Position numbers and translations under genes: made by a program. A stretch of 38,112 nucleotides of DNA, from positions 1 to 38,112 of the forward strand of contig CAJXVA010000025.1 in the NCBI GenBank assembly GCA_913061055.1, given 5' to 3'. Below the pieces are notes generated by a model. That model had not been told where the DNA came from. It saw nothing but the letters and a program-made list of their open reading frames with translations, and made no database searches. Numbering within the stretch: the first letter of the stretch is position 1; each line of letters opens with the position of its first letter. Below are positions 17,689 through 25,502 of this stretch, one piece after another. This DNA is from an uncultured Pseudomonadota bacterium. GTDB taxonomy: Bacteria; Myxococcota_A; Polyangia; Nannocystales; Nannocystaceae.

Positions 17689-18134
17689 GAGTCGTCTTCC
17701 AAAGTGCTTGGCGAAGTGTCTGGGGTGGACATGCGATACAGGCCGATGCACGGCCCAACGTGGCGGACGACGCTCGCATGTCGGTCGAGCGCGGCTGGGG
17801 AGAGGTGGGCGTGGTTGCGTCGAAACTCGCGGGGCGAGGCGCCCATGTGCGAGCGAAATGCCCGCGTGAATCCTTCGTGGCTTTCGAATCCAACCTCCAG
17901 CGCGATGTCCAACACCGCCGTGTCGCTGCAGATGAGCAGCATCGCGGCGGCTTCGAGCCGTAGGCGCGTGTCGTAGCGCTTGGGAGACTCGCCGACGAGC
18001 TTGGCGAACGTTCGCTGGAAGTGTGTCGGGGAGCGCTGGGCATCTGCGGCAAGCTCGGCGAGCGGCGACGCTCGACCACGATCGGAGGCGATCGCGTTGA
18101 TCGTGGGCAGCAGGTCCTCGAGCGTTGTGGCCAC
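17685..18134 (-). CDS. AraC-family HTH transcriptional regulator, short
   Basis: 149 residues from a GTG start. Residues about 25-105 hold the two helix-turn-helix units of the AraC family, including the signature G-F-E-S-H-E-G-F-T-R-A-F-R-S-H-M-G-A-S-P-R-E-F-R. The tail S-V-V-R-H-V-G-P-C-I-G-L-Y resembles the opening strand of a GyrI-like domain but stops shortly after. This hints that a fused effector domain was lost or interrupted and that the adjacent complete GyrI-like gene supplies the function. It is first in the minus-strand run toward peroxiredoxin and yaaA, and is a candidate regulator of that run. Confidence 0.85.
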   Translation of the reverse strand: MATTLEDLLPTINAIASDRGRASPLAELAADAQRSPTHFQRTFAKLVGESPKRYDTRLRLEAAAMLLICSDTAVLDIALEVGFESHEGFTRAFRSHMGASPREFRRNHAHLSPAALDRHASVVRHVGPCIGLYRMSTPDTSPSTLEDDS

Positions 18135-18273
18135 GAAAGGACCCTATCAGGGGCACGCGGGCGGTTCTTGACCGAACTTGCGATCGCGAGAAAACCGCTG
18201 ATGTGCACGAACGAGACGATGCGGCGGAGCTCGACGCCGAGGTCGGAGAGCGCCTCCGGTATGCTGTGGCTCC

Positions 18274-19725
18274 GTGCGCCGTACTTGCTTGCTTGTCTCC
18301 CTCTTCAGCCTCGGCTGTTTCGCGGATCCTGTCGACGAGGGAGAGGTGGGCGAGGGGTCCACCGGAGCGGACGAGAGTGGTTCGACACAGGCGGCGGCGG
18401 AGTCCTCCAGTGGGTCCACCTCGGGAAGCACGGATGGTTCGAGTGGGGGGTCCGTGGGGACGACCGGTACGACCGCGGCCGACGGCAGTACGACCGCGAC
18501 CGAGCCCAGCTGCGGCGACGGGAACACGGATGCCGGGGAGGATTGCGACGACGCCAACGACGTCGATGGGGACGGCTGCAACCGCGACTGCCGGGAGTCC
18601 GGCACGCTACTGTGGGTTGAAACCCTTCCAAACGTCCCGGGTACAGACACGAACACGCTCAACGCCGTGGTCGTCCTCGAAGGTGGGACCATCGTGGCGG
18701 GCGGGAGCCGGTTTGTCGGAAAAGAAGGTGCGTTTCAGAGCGAGGCGAACCTGGTTCGCTTCTCGCCCGACGGGGCGCCTGAGTTGAACGTTGACCTGGT
18801 TACGACCGAACGCGACGACAGTGTTCGTGGCCTTGACGTCGACGCGATGGGGCGCATCTACGTCGTTGGAGATCAGGACGCGATCAACAACGTTCAGTCG
18901 AGCGGCTGGGTGGCGCAGGTCGACGCGGATGGCGTGCCCATTGGGGATATCGTGGTCTCATCCACCGGGGAACGCAGCGGTTTTCGGGCCGTCACGACGA
19001 GTCCAGGGGTGGTCACGGTCGCCGGTTTTCAGGGCGACGGGTCCGGGGTCAGTACACACGCCTTGACGTACTCCCCCCTGCTTGCCCTGGCGGGCACCGA
19101 CGACAGTGTCGGCAGCGACCCCGTGCAGACCCAGTCCTACCTCCGCGATGTGGTCACGGACGAACACGGGACGTACGTCGCTGGGTACGGCCGAGATGGT
19201 GCGACGCTCCGGGGCTTTACGACAACCTCACCGCTGACCTCTGTCGCTCACGTCCCGCCGGACCCCGTGAACAACACCTACCTTGCGGGGGTCGCGATCG
19301 CCGATCCGGGCAACGAGGATTCGGTGCTCTGGTCGGTAGGTTGGAACGATGGGGAGGACTTTCCCCTGCTCGCGCAGCTGTACCGGGTCAGTCGGGACGG
19401 CCAGCTCGAGGACTCGAGACCCAGCTACCTGGGCGCGGAGTCGCAGGGAGCCTTCTACAGCTCGATTATCGTCGATCCCTCAGGGGATCTCATCGTGGCG
19501 GGCGGCAGTCTCATCGGCGATCTTCCGAATCAATTCGTTCCCCTCGTTCGCAGGCTCGATGCGTCTGGCGACGAGCTTTGGACTCGGGTGTTCAACGCCC
19601 GAGACTCGGTGCGTGGGGGAGTTTCGGAGCTGTCGGTGGATGCGGATGGCAGCATCGTCGTCTGCGGTTTCGCTGCCGACATCGCCGGTGAGCGGCGACA
19701 GATGGTCGCAAAGCTGCGGCCGTAG
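18274..19725 (+). CDS. Lipoprotein with Myxo disulfide repeat and beta-propeller-like domain
   Basis: 483 residues from a GTG start. The lipobox is F-S-L-G-C (Cys15). A Ser/Thr/Gly linker spans about 26-78. One Myxococcales-type disulfide repeat (C80-G-D-G-N, then C91, C102, C106) follows. Residues about 110-483 consist of repeats with the rhythm V-x-x-x-G-x-I-x-V-x-G that fit a beta-propeller (for example D-A-M-G-R-I-Y-V-V-G, D-P-S-G-D-L-I-V-A-G-G, D-A-D-G-S-I-V-V-C-G). Likely surface-exposed; binding or structural role unknown. Confidence 0.82.
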   Translation: MRRTCLLVSLFSLGCFADPVDEGEVGEGSTGADESGSTQAAAESSSGSTSGSTDGSSGGSVGTTGTTAADGSTTATEPSCGDGNTDAGEDCDDANDVDGDGCNRDCRESGTLLWVETLPNVPGTDTNTLNAVVVLEGGTIVAGGSRFVGKEGAFQSEANLVRFSPDGAPELNVDLVTTERDDSVRGLDVDAMGRIYVVGDQDAINNVQSSGWVAQVDADGVPIGDIVVSSTGERSGFRAVTTSPGVVTVAGFQGDGSGVSTHALTYSPLLALAGTDDSVGSDPVQTQSYLRDVVTDEHGTYVAGYGRDGATLRGFTTTSPLTSVAHVPPDPVNNTYLAGVAIADPGNEDSVLWSVGWNDGEDFPLLAQLYRVSRDGQLEDSRPSYLGAESQGAFYSSIIVDPSGDLIVAGGSLIGDLPNQFVPLVRRLDASGDELWTRVFNARDSVRGGVSELSVDADGSIVVCGFAADIAGERRQMVAKLRP

Positions 19726-19734
19726 CCGGCTACG
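19721..19734. repeat. 14-base palindrome joining two convergent stop codons
   Basis: CGTAGCCGGCTACG is self-complementary. It contains the TAG stop of the plus-strand lipoprotein and, on the other strand, the TAG stop of the metallophosphoesterase. A similar arrangement, CGTAGGCTACG, occurs at the M23/yaaA junction (14273-14283). It may help 3'-end formation in both directions. Confidence 0.4.
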
Positions 19735-20392
19735 TCCGCGCAGGCGGGACCGCGACGAGCGACACCACGCGGGTCGTCGGGTCGTAGTCGAAGACCGAGG
19801 GGGCCCGTTCGCACTCCCATGTGGTCACGTTGGCGTAGCAGATCCGCGGGCCTTGCCAGGCCCCGCCGTCCTGGTGAATGTGGCCGAACATATGCAGCGC
19901 GGGCTCGATGGCGTCCGCGCGTTGTCGGAGGTCGTGGCAGCCATGTCGTCCGTGGACTGGCCCACGGTCTCCAACACCCGCCGGGGGGCTGTGGGTGATG
20001 AGCACATCGGTGGTGTCCGGGATGAGGGCCCACTTCCGCGCGAGCGCGTCTCCTCGCGGGAGGTTGTAGGCCCAATCGTTGTAGGCGGGCTGCCACGGGC
20101 TGCCCCAGAAATCCACGCCTTCGATGCGATGGCCGGAGTCTTCGAGGTAGTGAGCATCGCCAAGCAGCGCCAAGGCCTCGCTTCGTTGGCGTGAAAAACA
20201 CCAGTCGTGGTTTCCGGCGACGATCACTTTGTGTCGATGCGGAAGCCCGCGGATCCAGCTCGCTACACCTCGGAGTTCCTCGAGCGTGCCGCCGCGCAGC
20301 ATGTCGCCCGCGTGCACGAAGACATCGCCTTCGGGCACCGGGCCGAGGTCGCCCTCAAACGTGTGCGTATCAGCGACGGCCACGATTCGCAT
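19730..20392 (-). CDS. Calcineurin-like metallophosphoesterase (MPPED-like)
   Basis: 220 residues with the full di-metal motif set: D8-T-H10, G-D30 in H-A-G-D, G-N61-H-D63, H134 (I-T-H-S-P) and G-H171-I-H173. The pattern R-G-L-P-H-R-H-K-V-I-V-A-G-N-H-D closely matches the MPPED1/MPPED2 phosphodiesterase group, also found in bacteria. The substrate is unknown, possibly a cyclic nucleotide or other phosphodiester. No signal peptide. It is divergent from the ExbD-like lipoprotein gene across 82 bases. Confidence 0.9.
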   Translation of the reverse strand: MRIVAVADTHTFEGDLGPVPEGDVFVHAGDMLRGGTLEELRGVASWIRGLPHRHKVIVAGNHDWCFSRQRSEALALLGDAHYLEDSGHRIEGVDFWGSPWQPAYNDWAYNLPRGDALARKWALIPDTTDVLITHSPPAGVGDRGPVHGRHGCHDLRQRADAIEPALHMFGHIHQDGGAWQGPRICYANVTTWECERAPSVFDYDPTTRVVSLVAVPPART

Positions 20393-20474
20393 CGCTCGAG
20401 CTTAGCGCGTCTCGCATGACTGAGGCGCGAGCGTTCGATGACAAGGATCGGCGGACAACGCTACCCTTGCGCGG

Positions 20475-22034
20475 ATGCGACCATTCTGGCTCGGGCTCAC
20501 TCTGGCTTTGGCATGCGATGGCGGCACGACGCCTGCGGCGACCCCGGACCGTCCAGAGACTCCGGACAGCCCAGCTGCCCCCGAGGCAACTCCGAGCGAG
20601 ACGCCGCCGTCTGCCGAGCCGGAGATGCCGACGGTGGCCCTGCCGGAGCTGAGCCGACCGACCAACACGGGAATCTCCAGTGGTCTTGTCGCCATCTGGA
20701 TGACCACGGATGCGCTCTGGGTTGGCCGCACAGGTGGAGCGACCACGAAGCTGATGGCGCTGTCGGAAGGCGAACTCGACAAGGGGGGACCCGAACTCGT
20801 GGAGGAGCTCGCGGTCGCTCTGACGGACCAGTGGGCCTCTTCCGAACCGCCGATGTTTGGCGGCGTTCACCGCGGGCTCGTCCTGTTTGCAGATGCCAAC
20901 GTCAGCCTCACAACCCTGCGACGCGTGCTTACGACCGCGCGCGCGACGGGGTTCCGGGAGCTCGACTATGCCGTGACGAATGCTGGAGAGACGCAGGCCG
21001 TTCATCTCCTTGCAGGCGAGCCGGTGGACCTCGAGACCGGAGTCCGCGAGCCGCCGCCGACCCTGCGTTGGAACAAGGACTCTCTGACGGTCAACCACCG
21101 CCCGTTCGAGCGGGCAGAGGCGGTCCGGGAGGTCGCCCAGCGCATTGGATTCGCCAGCAACACGTGTGCGCTGTTGCAGCCGGACGAAGACGTTCGGTAT
21201 CGGGAATGGATCTCGCTCGCTGCCTCGCTCGCCGATGCGGGGGTCGAGTGCGTGTCGGCGTTCAGCCCTGCCGCGAGCGCGGATGTCTTCGCTCCGCCGC
21301 CGCCGCCACCCCCACCGCCTGAAGGGGAGCTCGAGGACGAAGGCCTGGCGCCAGCAGCCGCAGCACCGCCGCCGCCGGTACCCGAGGCGAAGAGCCCACT
21401 ACCGCCGAGGGGCACCGATCGGGTGGAGCACTGGTGGAAAGCGACGCGTGCCGAGCAGGAGCGGGTCAGCACCGCGCGGTGCAAGAAGAACCTCGGCGAC
21501 TACAAGACCAAGTTCGACGCCGAGGACCCGAAGACGAGCGAGACGATCACGATTCTCGGTCGTTTCGAAGGCTCGTGCGGCGACCCGGCTCGACGGCGCG
21601 AACTGCAGCGGCTCCAAACGGAGCTGTTCCCCGAGGACGTCGCAGGTTGGCTCCGCCTTGGCCAAGCTCAGTTCGAGCCGCTGTTTCCTGACCCGGCCAC
21701 GGCGGATCCGTTCCGGCGAGATGTGGAGGTGGGGACCCGGTTCTCGATCGCCACTGAGGCCATCGGGACGTTTGATACTGCGCTCAAACTCGCCCCAGAA
21801 AACCGAGATCTGCATGTGTGGGCGTCGATGGCACATCTCCAACGCAAGCTTGCGGCCGAAGGCGCCACCTCGGGCGCCCCGGCGCTATGGGCCCGCGTCG
21901 ATACGATGAAGACGTGGCAGCACCAGAAGTGGCTGTGCGACCACGACGACTCCGCGAGGCTGTGTACCGACGCGCCGCAAACCGAAGCCGAGCATGCGGC
22001 CGACGTGGCGGCGCTGGCCAAGCTTGCGAAGTAG
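20475..22034 (+). CDS. Lipoprotein with an ExbD/TolR-like domain and a helical C-terminal region
   Basis: 519 residues. The lipobox is L-A-L-A-C (Cys14), followed by a Pro/Ala/Glu-rich linker to about 62. Residues about 68-170 resemble the periplasmic part of ExbD/TolR: G-L-V-L-F-A-D, L-R-R-V-L-T-T-A-R-A-T-G-F, and R-E-L-D-Y-A-V. A second region (about 190-270) is followed by a poly-Pro stretch at about 278-320. The C-terminal 200 residues are helical and end in TPR-like helices (F-D-T-A-L-K-L-A-P-E-N). There is no N-terminal transmembrane helix of the ExbD kind and no ExbB/TolQ partner nearby, so a motor role is doubtful. A binding role in the envelope is more likely. Confidence 0.7.
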   Translation: MRPFWLGLTLALACDGGTTPAATPDRPETPDSPAAPEATPSETPPSAEPEMPTVALPELSRPTNTGISSGLVAIWMTTDALWVGRTGGATTKLMALSEGELDKGGPELVEELAVALTDQWASSEPPMFGGVHRGLVLFADANVSLTTLRRVLTTARATGFRELDYAVTNAGETQAVHLLAGEPVDLETGVREPPPTLRWNKDSLTVNHRPFERAEAVREVAQRIGFASNTCALLQPDEDVRYREWISLAASLADAGVECVSAFSPAASADVFAPPPPPPPPPEGELEDEGLAPAAAAPPPPVPEAKSPLPPRGTDRVEHWWKATRAEQERVSTARCKKNLGDYKTKFDAEDPKTSETITILGRFEGSCGDPARRRELQRLQTELFPEDVAGWLRLGQAQFEPLFPDPATADPFRRDVEVGTRFSIATEAIGTFDTALKLAPENRDLHVWASMAHLQRKLAAEGATSGAPALWARVDTMKTWQHQKWLCDHDDSARLCTDAPQTEAEHAADVAALAKLAK

Positions 22035-22150
22035 CCCACGAGCGATCCGAGCGAGGGGCAGCTTACGCTCATGCCTGTTGTCGACCTGATTGCCTGCAGC
22101 GGGGCCCGGTCCTCGGCGAGCACGTCGCGTTGCCGCGATACCCTGTCCAC

Positions 22151-23254
22151 ATGCGAACCGGTTGGATTCTTTGTGCGGCGGTGGTCGCTGGGTGCGGCGG
22201 AGGCGGAGGGACCGACACTGAGGTCTCGGACTCCAGCGGCGCCATGACCTCGCCGAGCAATACCGGGCAGCCGAGCACCAACGGAGGGTCGACCAGCACC
22301 AGCGAAGGGTCGACCACCACCGAGTCGACTACGAACGAAACCACGGTCCCGACCACGACCGACCCTTCAGGAGACACGAGCAGCAGTAGCAGCGGCGGTG
22401 ACCCCGATTTTCCCGACGTCGACCTCACCGACCCCCAGCTCTACGAGTTCGAGCTCGACCCCGCCGAACTCGACCCCACTGTTGAGGACGCGATCGCGCT
22501 GCAATACGCGCATCTGGATACCCGCGCCGAACCACAAGGCAAACTCGTCTTCTTCTTGTCGGGCTTCACCAACACGCCCGCGGCCTGGCGCAACTTCGGT
22601 GCTCATCTCGCTGGCTACGGCTTCCATGTGGTCGAACCCCACTACGCCAACGACTGGAGCTGTGATGGCAGCCCCGATTGCAACACCAACACCCGGTGGG
22701 AGGCGCTCATCGGCGAAGACCACTCCCCCGTGATCGACATCAGCCGGGCCGACAGCGCCGAGGGTCGCGTGGTCACCATCCTCGAGCACCTCGACGAAGT
22801 GCATCCCGGCGGAGACTGGGGCTTCTACCTCGATGGCGCGGGGGGAATCCGCTACGAACACGTCATCATCGCCGGCATCTCGCACGGTGCCTCGAGCAGC
22901 GGTTTGTTTGCGACCCGGCGACCCTTCCACCGCGCAGCCATGCACTCGGGCGGGTGGGGCAACGTCGACGACTCGACGATGACTCCGGTCGATGTGATGT
23001 ACGGGCTTTCGCATGTGGCCGATGAGCAGCACGCCGGCCACCTGGGGGCGTGGGAGTCCGCCGGACTGCCGGGAATGCCCGTCATCGCGGACACGATGGC
23101 CCCGCCGTACGGCGACTCGCATCGCCTCATCGTGCAGACACCCAACGGCTACCCGCACTGCTCGGTGGTCGTGTCTGGGGACTCCCCGATCGTGGATGAT
23201 GAGTACGTCTTCGATCCGGCTTGGCGCACGATGTACGGCGCTCCCCAGTTGTAG
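22151..23254 (+). CDS. Secreted alpha/beta hydrolase-fold lipoprotein
   Basis: 367 residues from ATG 22151. The lipobox is V-V-A-G-C (Cys15), followed by a Gly run and a Ser/Thr linker to about 85. The alpha/beta hydrolase core shows F-F-L-S-G-F-T-N-T-P (oxyanion region, about 134-143) and the nucleophile elbow G-I-S244-H-G. A catalytic His probably lies near the C terminus (G-Y-P-H-C). Cys171 and Cys177 could form a disulfide. The substrate is unknown; esterase or lipase-like activity is the default expectation. The frame is open upstream, but the signal sequence fixes the start. Confidence 0.82.
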   Translation: MRTGWILCAAVVAGCGGGGGTDTEVSDSSGAMTSPSNTGQPSTNGGSTSTSEGSTTTESTTNETTVPTTTDPSGDTSSSSSGGDPDFPDVDLTDPQLYEFELDPAELDPTVEDAIALQYAHLDTRAEPQGKLVFFLSGFTNTPAAWRNFGAHLAGYGFHVVEPHYANDWSCDGSPDCNTNTRWEALIGEDHSPVIDISRADSAEGRVVTILEHLDEVHPGGDWGFYLDGAGGIRYEHVIIAGISHGASSSGLFATRRPFHRAAMHSGGWGNVDDSTMTPVDVMYGLSHVADEQHAGHLGAWESAGLPGMPVIADTMAPPYGDSHRLIVQTPNGYPHCSVVVSGDSPIVDDEYVFDPAWRTMYGAPQL

Positions 23255-23274
23255 AGCCCCGCATGAGGGGGCTC
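23254..23274 (+). terminator. Hairpin at the end of the alpha/beta hydrolase gene
   Basis: GAGCCCC (23254-23260) pairs perfectly with GGGGCTC (23268-23274) around a seven-base loop. The arm begins at the last base of the stop codon. No T-tract follows. It separates the lipoprotein gene from the sulfur cluster. Confidence 0.4.
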
Positions 23275-23395
23275 GTCGAATCCGGCAAATTTGACTGCCC
23301 CGGCCGCCCGGTTCGTCGTCTCGGACGCAAGTTTTGCTGACAACGAGCCGGCCGGCGTGACGACCTTCATGGCGCTGCTTCAGCGGCCGCCTCGC

Positions 23396-24622
23396 ATGAA
23401 AAACCTCGTGATTCTCGGTGCCGGAACCGGCGGCACCCTCATGGCCAACAAGCTGCGGGCGCGGGTTCCCGACTCGTGGCGCATCACGGTCGTCGACCGC
23501 GACAACGATCACATCTACCAGCCAGGCCTGCTGTTCCTGCCGTTTGGCCTCTATCGCCCCACCGAGGTGGTGCGGCCCAGGGACGAGTTCCTCCCGGACG
23601 GCGTGGACTTTCGTGTCGCAGAGGTCGACACCGTCGACGCGAGCGCAAAGAAGATCGTGTTCTGTGACGGCAGCCGGTTGGCCTACGACGTGCTCGTGGT
23701 CGCCACCGGGGCCAAGACGGTTCCCGCGAAGACCGAGGGCATGCTCGGCGCGGGCTGGAACGAGACGGTCTTCGACTTCTACACCCTCGAAGGCGCGACC
23801 GCACTGGGCCGTGCGCTGGAGGGATGGAAGGGCGGACGGTTCGTCATCAACCCCATCGAGATGCCGATCAAGTGCCCGGTGGCGCCGCTCGAACTTGCGT
23901 TTCTCGCGGACCACTTCTTCCACGAACGCAACATGCGAGACGCGGTCGAGATCGTCTATGCGACCCCTCTGGATGCCGCGTTCACCAAGCCCCGCGCCGC
24001 GGCCGAACTCGGCGCCCTGCTCGAGCGGAAGAACATCACCCTGGAGACCAACTGGAACACCAGCAAGGTGGACGGCGAAAAGGGGGTGATGGAGGCTTAC
24101 GACGGCCGAACCCTCGACTTCGACATCTTGGTCGCTGTGCCGCTGCACTACGGCAGTGACTGGGTCGAGAAGAGCAGCTTGGGCGACGGCAACGGATTCC
24201 TACCTACCGACAAACACAGCCTCCAGGTCGAGGGGCAGCCGGACATCTTCGCGCTGGGCGACACCACCAACGTTCCCGCATCCAAGGCCGGTTCCGTCGC
24301 GCACTTTCAGGGAGAGGTCGTCGTGGAGAACGTGGTTCGACACATCGAGGGGCTGCTTCCGTTGCCGGCGTTCGACGGGCACACCAACTGTTTCATCGAG
24401 ACTGGGTTCGGCAAGGCGATCTTGATCGACTTCAACTACGACACGGAGCCTCTGCCGGGGCGGTATCCCTTTCCCGGAGTCGGCCCGTTCTCGCTGCTGG
24501 AGGAGACCGCGATCAACCACTGGGGCAAGCTGGGGTTCAAGTGGGTCTACTGGAACCTGCTGCTCAAAGGCGAAGACATGGGGCTGGACCACCGGATGCT
24601 CATGGCGGGGAAACAGGCATGA
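23396..24622 (+). CDS. Sulfide:quinone oxidoreductase-like FAD protein
   Basis: 408 residues from ATG 23396. The N-terminal FAD-binding motif is I-L-G-A-G-T-G-G. The next strand ends in V-V-D-R-D-N-D-H-I-Y-Q-P-G-L-L-F-L-P, as in SQR proteins. Two cysteines sit where SQR redox cysteines are expected: C160 in P-I-K-C-P-V-A-P-L-E and C332 in T-N-C-F-I-E-T-G. The D-I-F-A-L-G-D motif binds FAD. It presumably oxidises sulfide or a related sulfur species at the membrane and passes electrons to quinone. A persulfide-transferring role with the next two genes is also possible. The stop overlaps the next start (ATGA), which supports a shared function. Confidence 0.85.
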   Translation: MKNLVILGAGTGGTLMANKLRARVPDSWRITVVDRDNDHIYQPGLLFLPFGLYRPTEVVRPRDEFLPDGVDFRVAEVDTVDASAKKIVFCDGSRLAYDVLVVATGAKTVPAKTEGMLGAGWNETVFDFYTLEGATALGRALEGWKGGRFVINPIEMPIKCPVAPLELAFLADHFFHERNMRDAVEIVYATPLDAAFTKPRAAAELGALLERKNITLETNWNTSKVDGEKGVMEAYDGRTLDFDILVAVPLHYGSDWVEKSSLGDGNGFLPTDKHSLQVEGQPDIFALGDTTNVPASKAGSVAHFQGEVVVENVVRHIEGLLPLPAFDGHTNCFIETGFGKAILIDFNYDTEPLPGRYPFPGVGPFSLLEETAINHWGKLGFKWVYWNLLLKGEDMGLDHRMLMAGKQA

Positions 24623-25488
24623 GCACAGCTTCAGCCAACGACCGGCTCGACGCAGTCGAAGCCAAGCTCGACGACATCTCGCGCCAGCTGCAGATCCTGG
24701 TCGACGCGCAGCGTCCGCTCGTGGAGCTGCGCGACGAAGCGGGGGCGATGGCAGGTGATGTCCTGCGCACCAGCATCGAGCAACTGGAGTTCCTCGAGAA
24801 GCGCGGCTACTTCGCGTTTCTGCGGGAGCTCAAGTACCTCGTCGAGCGGGTGGTCGAGGACTACGACCCTGGCGACCTGCACGAACTCGCGGACAACGCC
24901 GCGAACATCCTCGACACCGTGCGCGGTCTGACCCAGCCCTCGGTGATGGCCGCCGCCCGAGCTGCCGCCGACACGTTCTCGAGTGCAGAGCGTCGAGACC
25001 CGGTGGGGGTGCTCGGGTTGATGCGAGCTGTCAGCGGCGACAAGAACGTGCAACGCGGGCTTGCGTTCGGTCTCGACCTTCTCAGTCAGGTGGGGCGTGC
25101 CGTGGCTCGGGCGCCCCGAATGTCCCGAAAACAGCTCGCGCCCGTAAAGCGTCCCCAGCCCAATGGCAAGCCCCAGCCCGCACCGGTGCCTCGAACCCCC
25201 GCGGCGGAGATCCCCGATGACTGTCGGTTCTTGCCCGATGCTGAGTGGACTCCGGAGGTTGCCCACGGCGCTGCGTCCGAGCTCGGGCTGTCGTTGAGTG
25301 AGGCGCACATGAGTCTCGTCAAGCGCGTGCGGTCCGAGTATCTGGAGTCCGGATCGACCCCGAACATTCGCAAGATCACCGGGGTCACGGGCCTGTCGAC
25401 CCGAGAGGTCTATGCCCTCTTTCCTCAGGCACCCGGCAAGACCATCGCTCGCCTCGCCGGTGTCCCCAAACCCGTCGGATGCCTCTAA
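24619..25488 (+). CDS. DUF1641-TusE/DsrC fusion protein
   Basis: 289 residues. The start is certain by ATGA overlap with the SQR-like gene. Residues about 10-60 are coiled-coil-like. Residues about 65-165 look like DUF1641 (F-L-R-E-L-K-Y-L-V, V-L-G-L-M-R-A-V-S-G-D-K-N-V-Q-R-G-L), which often accompanies sulfur and formate redox genes. A Pro-rich linker (about 172-198) leads to a complete TusE/DsrC-type domain (about 205-289): W-T-P-E-V-A, L-S-E-A-H, V-R-S-E-Y-L, Y-A-L-F-P and the hallmark ending A-G-V-P-K-P-V-G-C-L. The penultimate Cys288 is the sulfur carrier. The second DsrC cysteine, expected ten or eleven residues earlier, is absent (Ala/Arg), so it is TusE-like. The fusion is unusual. 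Confidence 0.85.
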   Translation: MSTASANDRLDAVEAKLDDISRQLQILVDAQRPLVELRDEAGAMAGDVLRTSIEQLEFLEKRGYFAFLRELKYLVERVVEDYDPGDLHELADNAANILDTVRGLTQPSVMAAARAAADTFSSAERRDPVGVLGLMRAVSGDKNVQRGLAFGLDLLSQVGRAVARAPRMSRKQLAPVKRPQPNGKPQPAPVPRTPAAEIPDDCRFLPDAEWTPEVAHGAASELGLSLSEAHMSLVKRVRSEYLESGSTPNIRKITGVTGLSTREVYALFPQAPGKTIARLAGVPKPVGCL

Positions 25489-25489
25489 C

Positions 25490-25494
25490 AGGAG
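25490..25494 (+). promoter_or_regulatory. Strong ribosome-binding site for the DsrE-family gene
   Basis: AGGAG starts directly after the stop of the fusion gene and is eight bases before ATG 25503. It fixes the start of the DsrE-family protein and marks it as part of the same transcript. Confidence 0.7.
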
Positions 25495-25502
25495 CCCTAA
25501 GA

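Noticed and set aside
22367-24148. Long minus-strand frame opposite the hydrolase lipoprotein and SQR-like genes
   Set aside because: Composition is that of a shadow frame, and both plus-strand genes show clear catalytic motifs.
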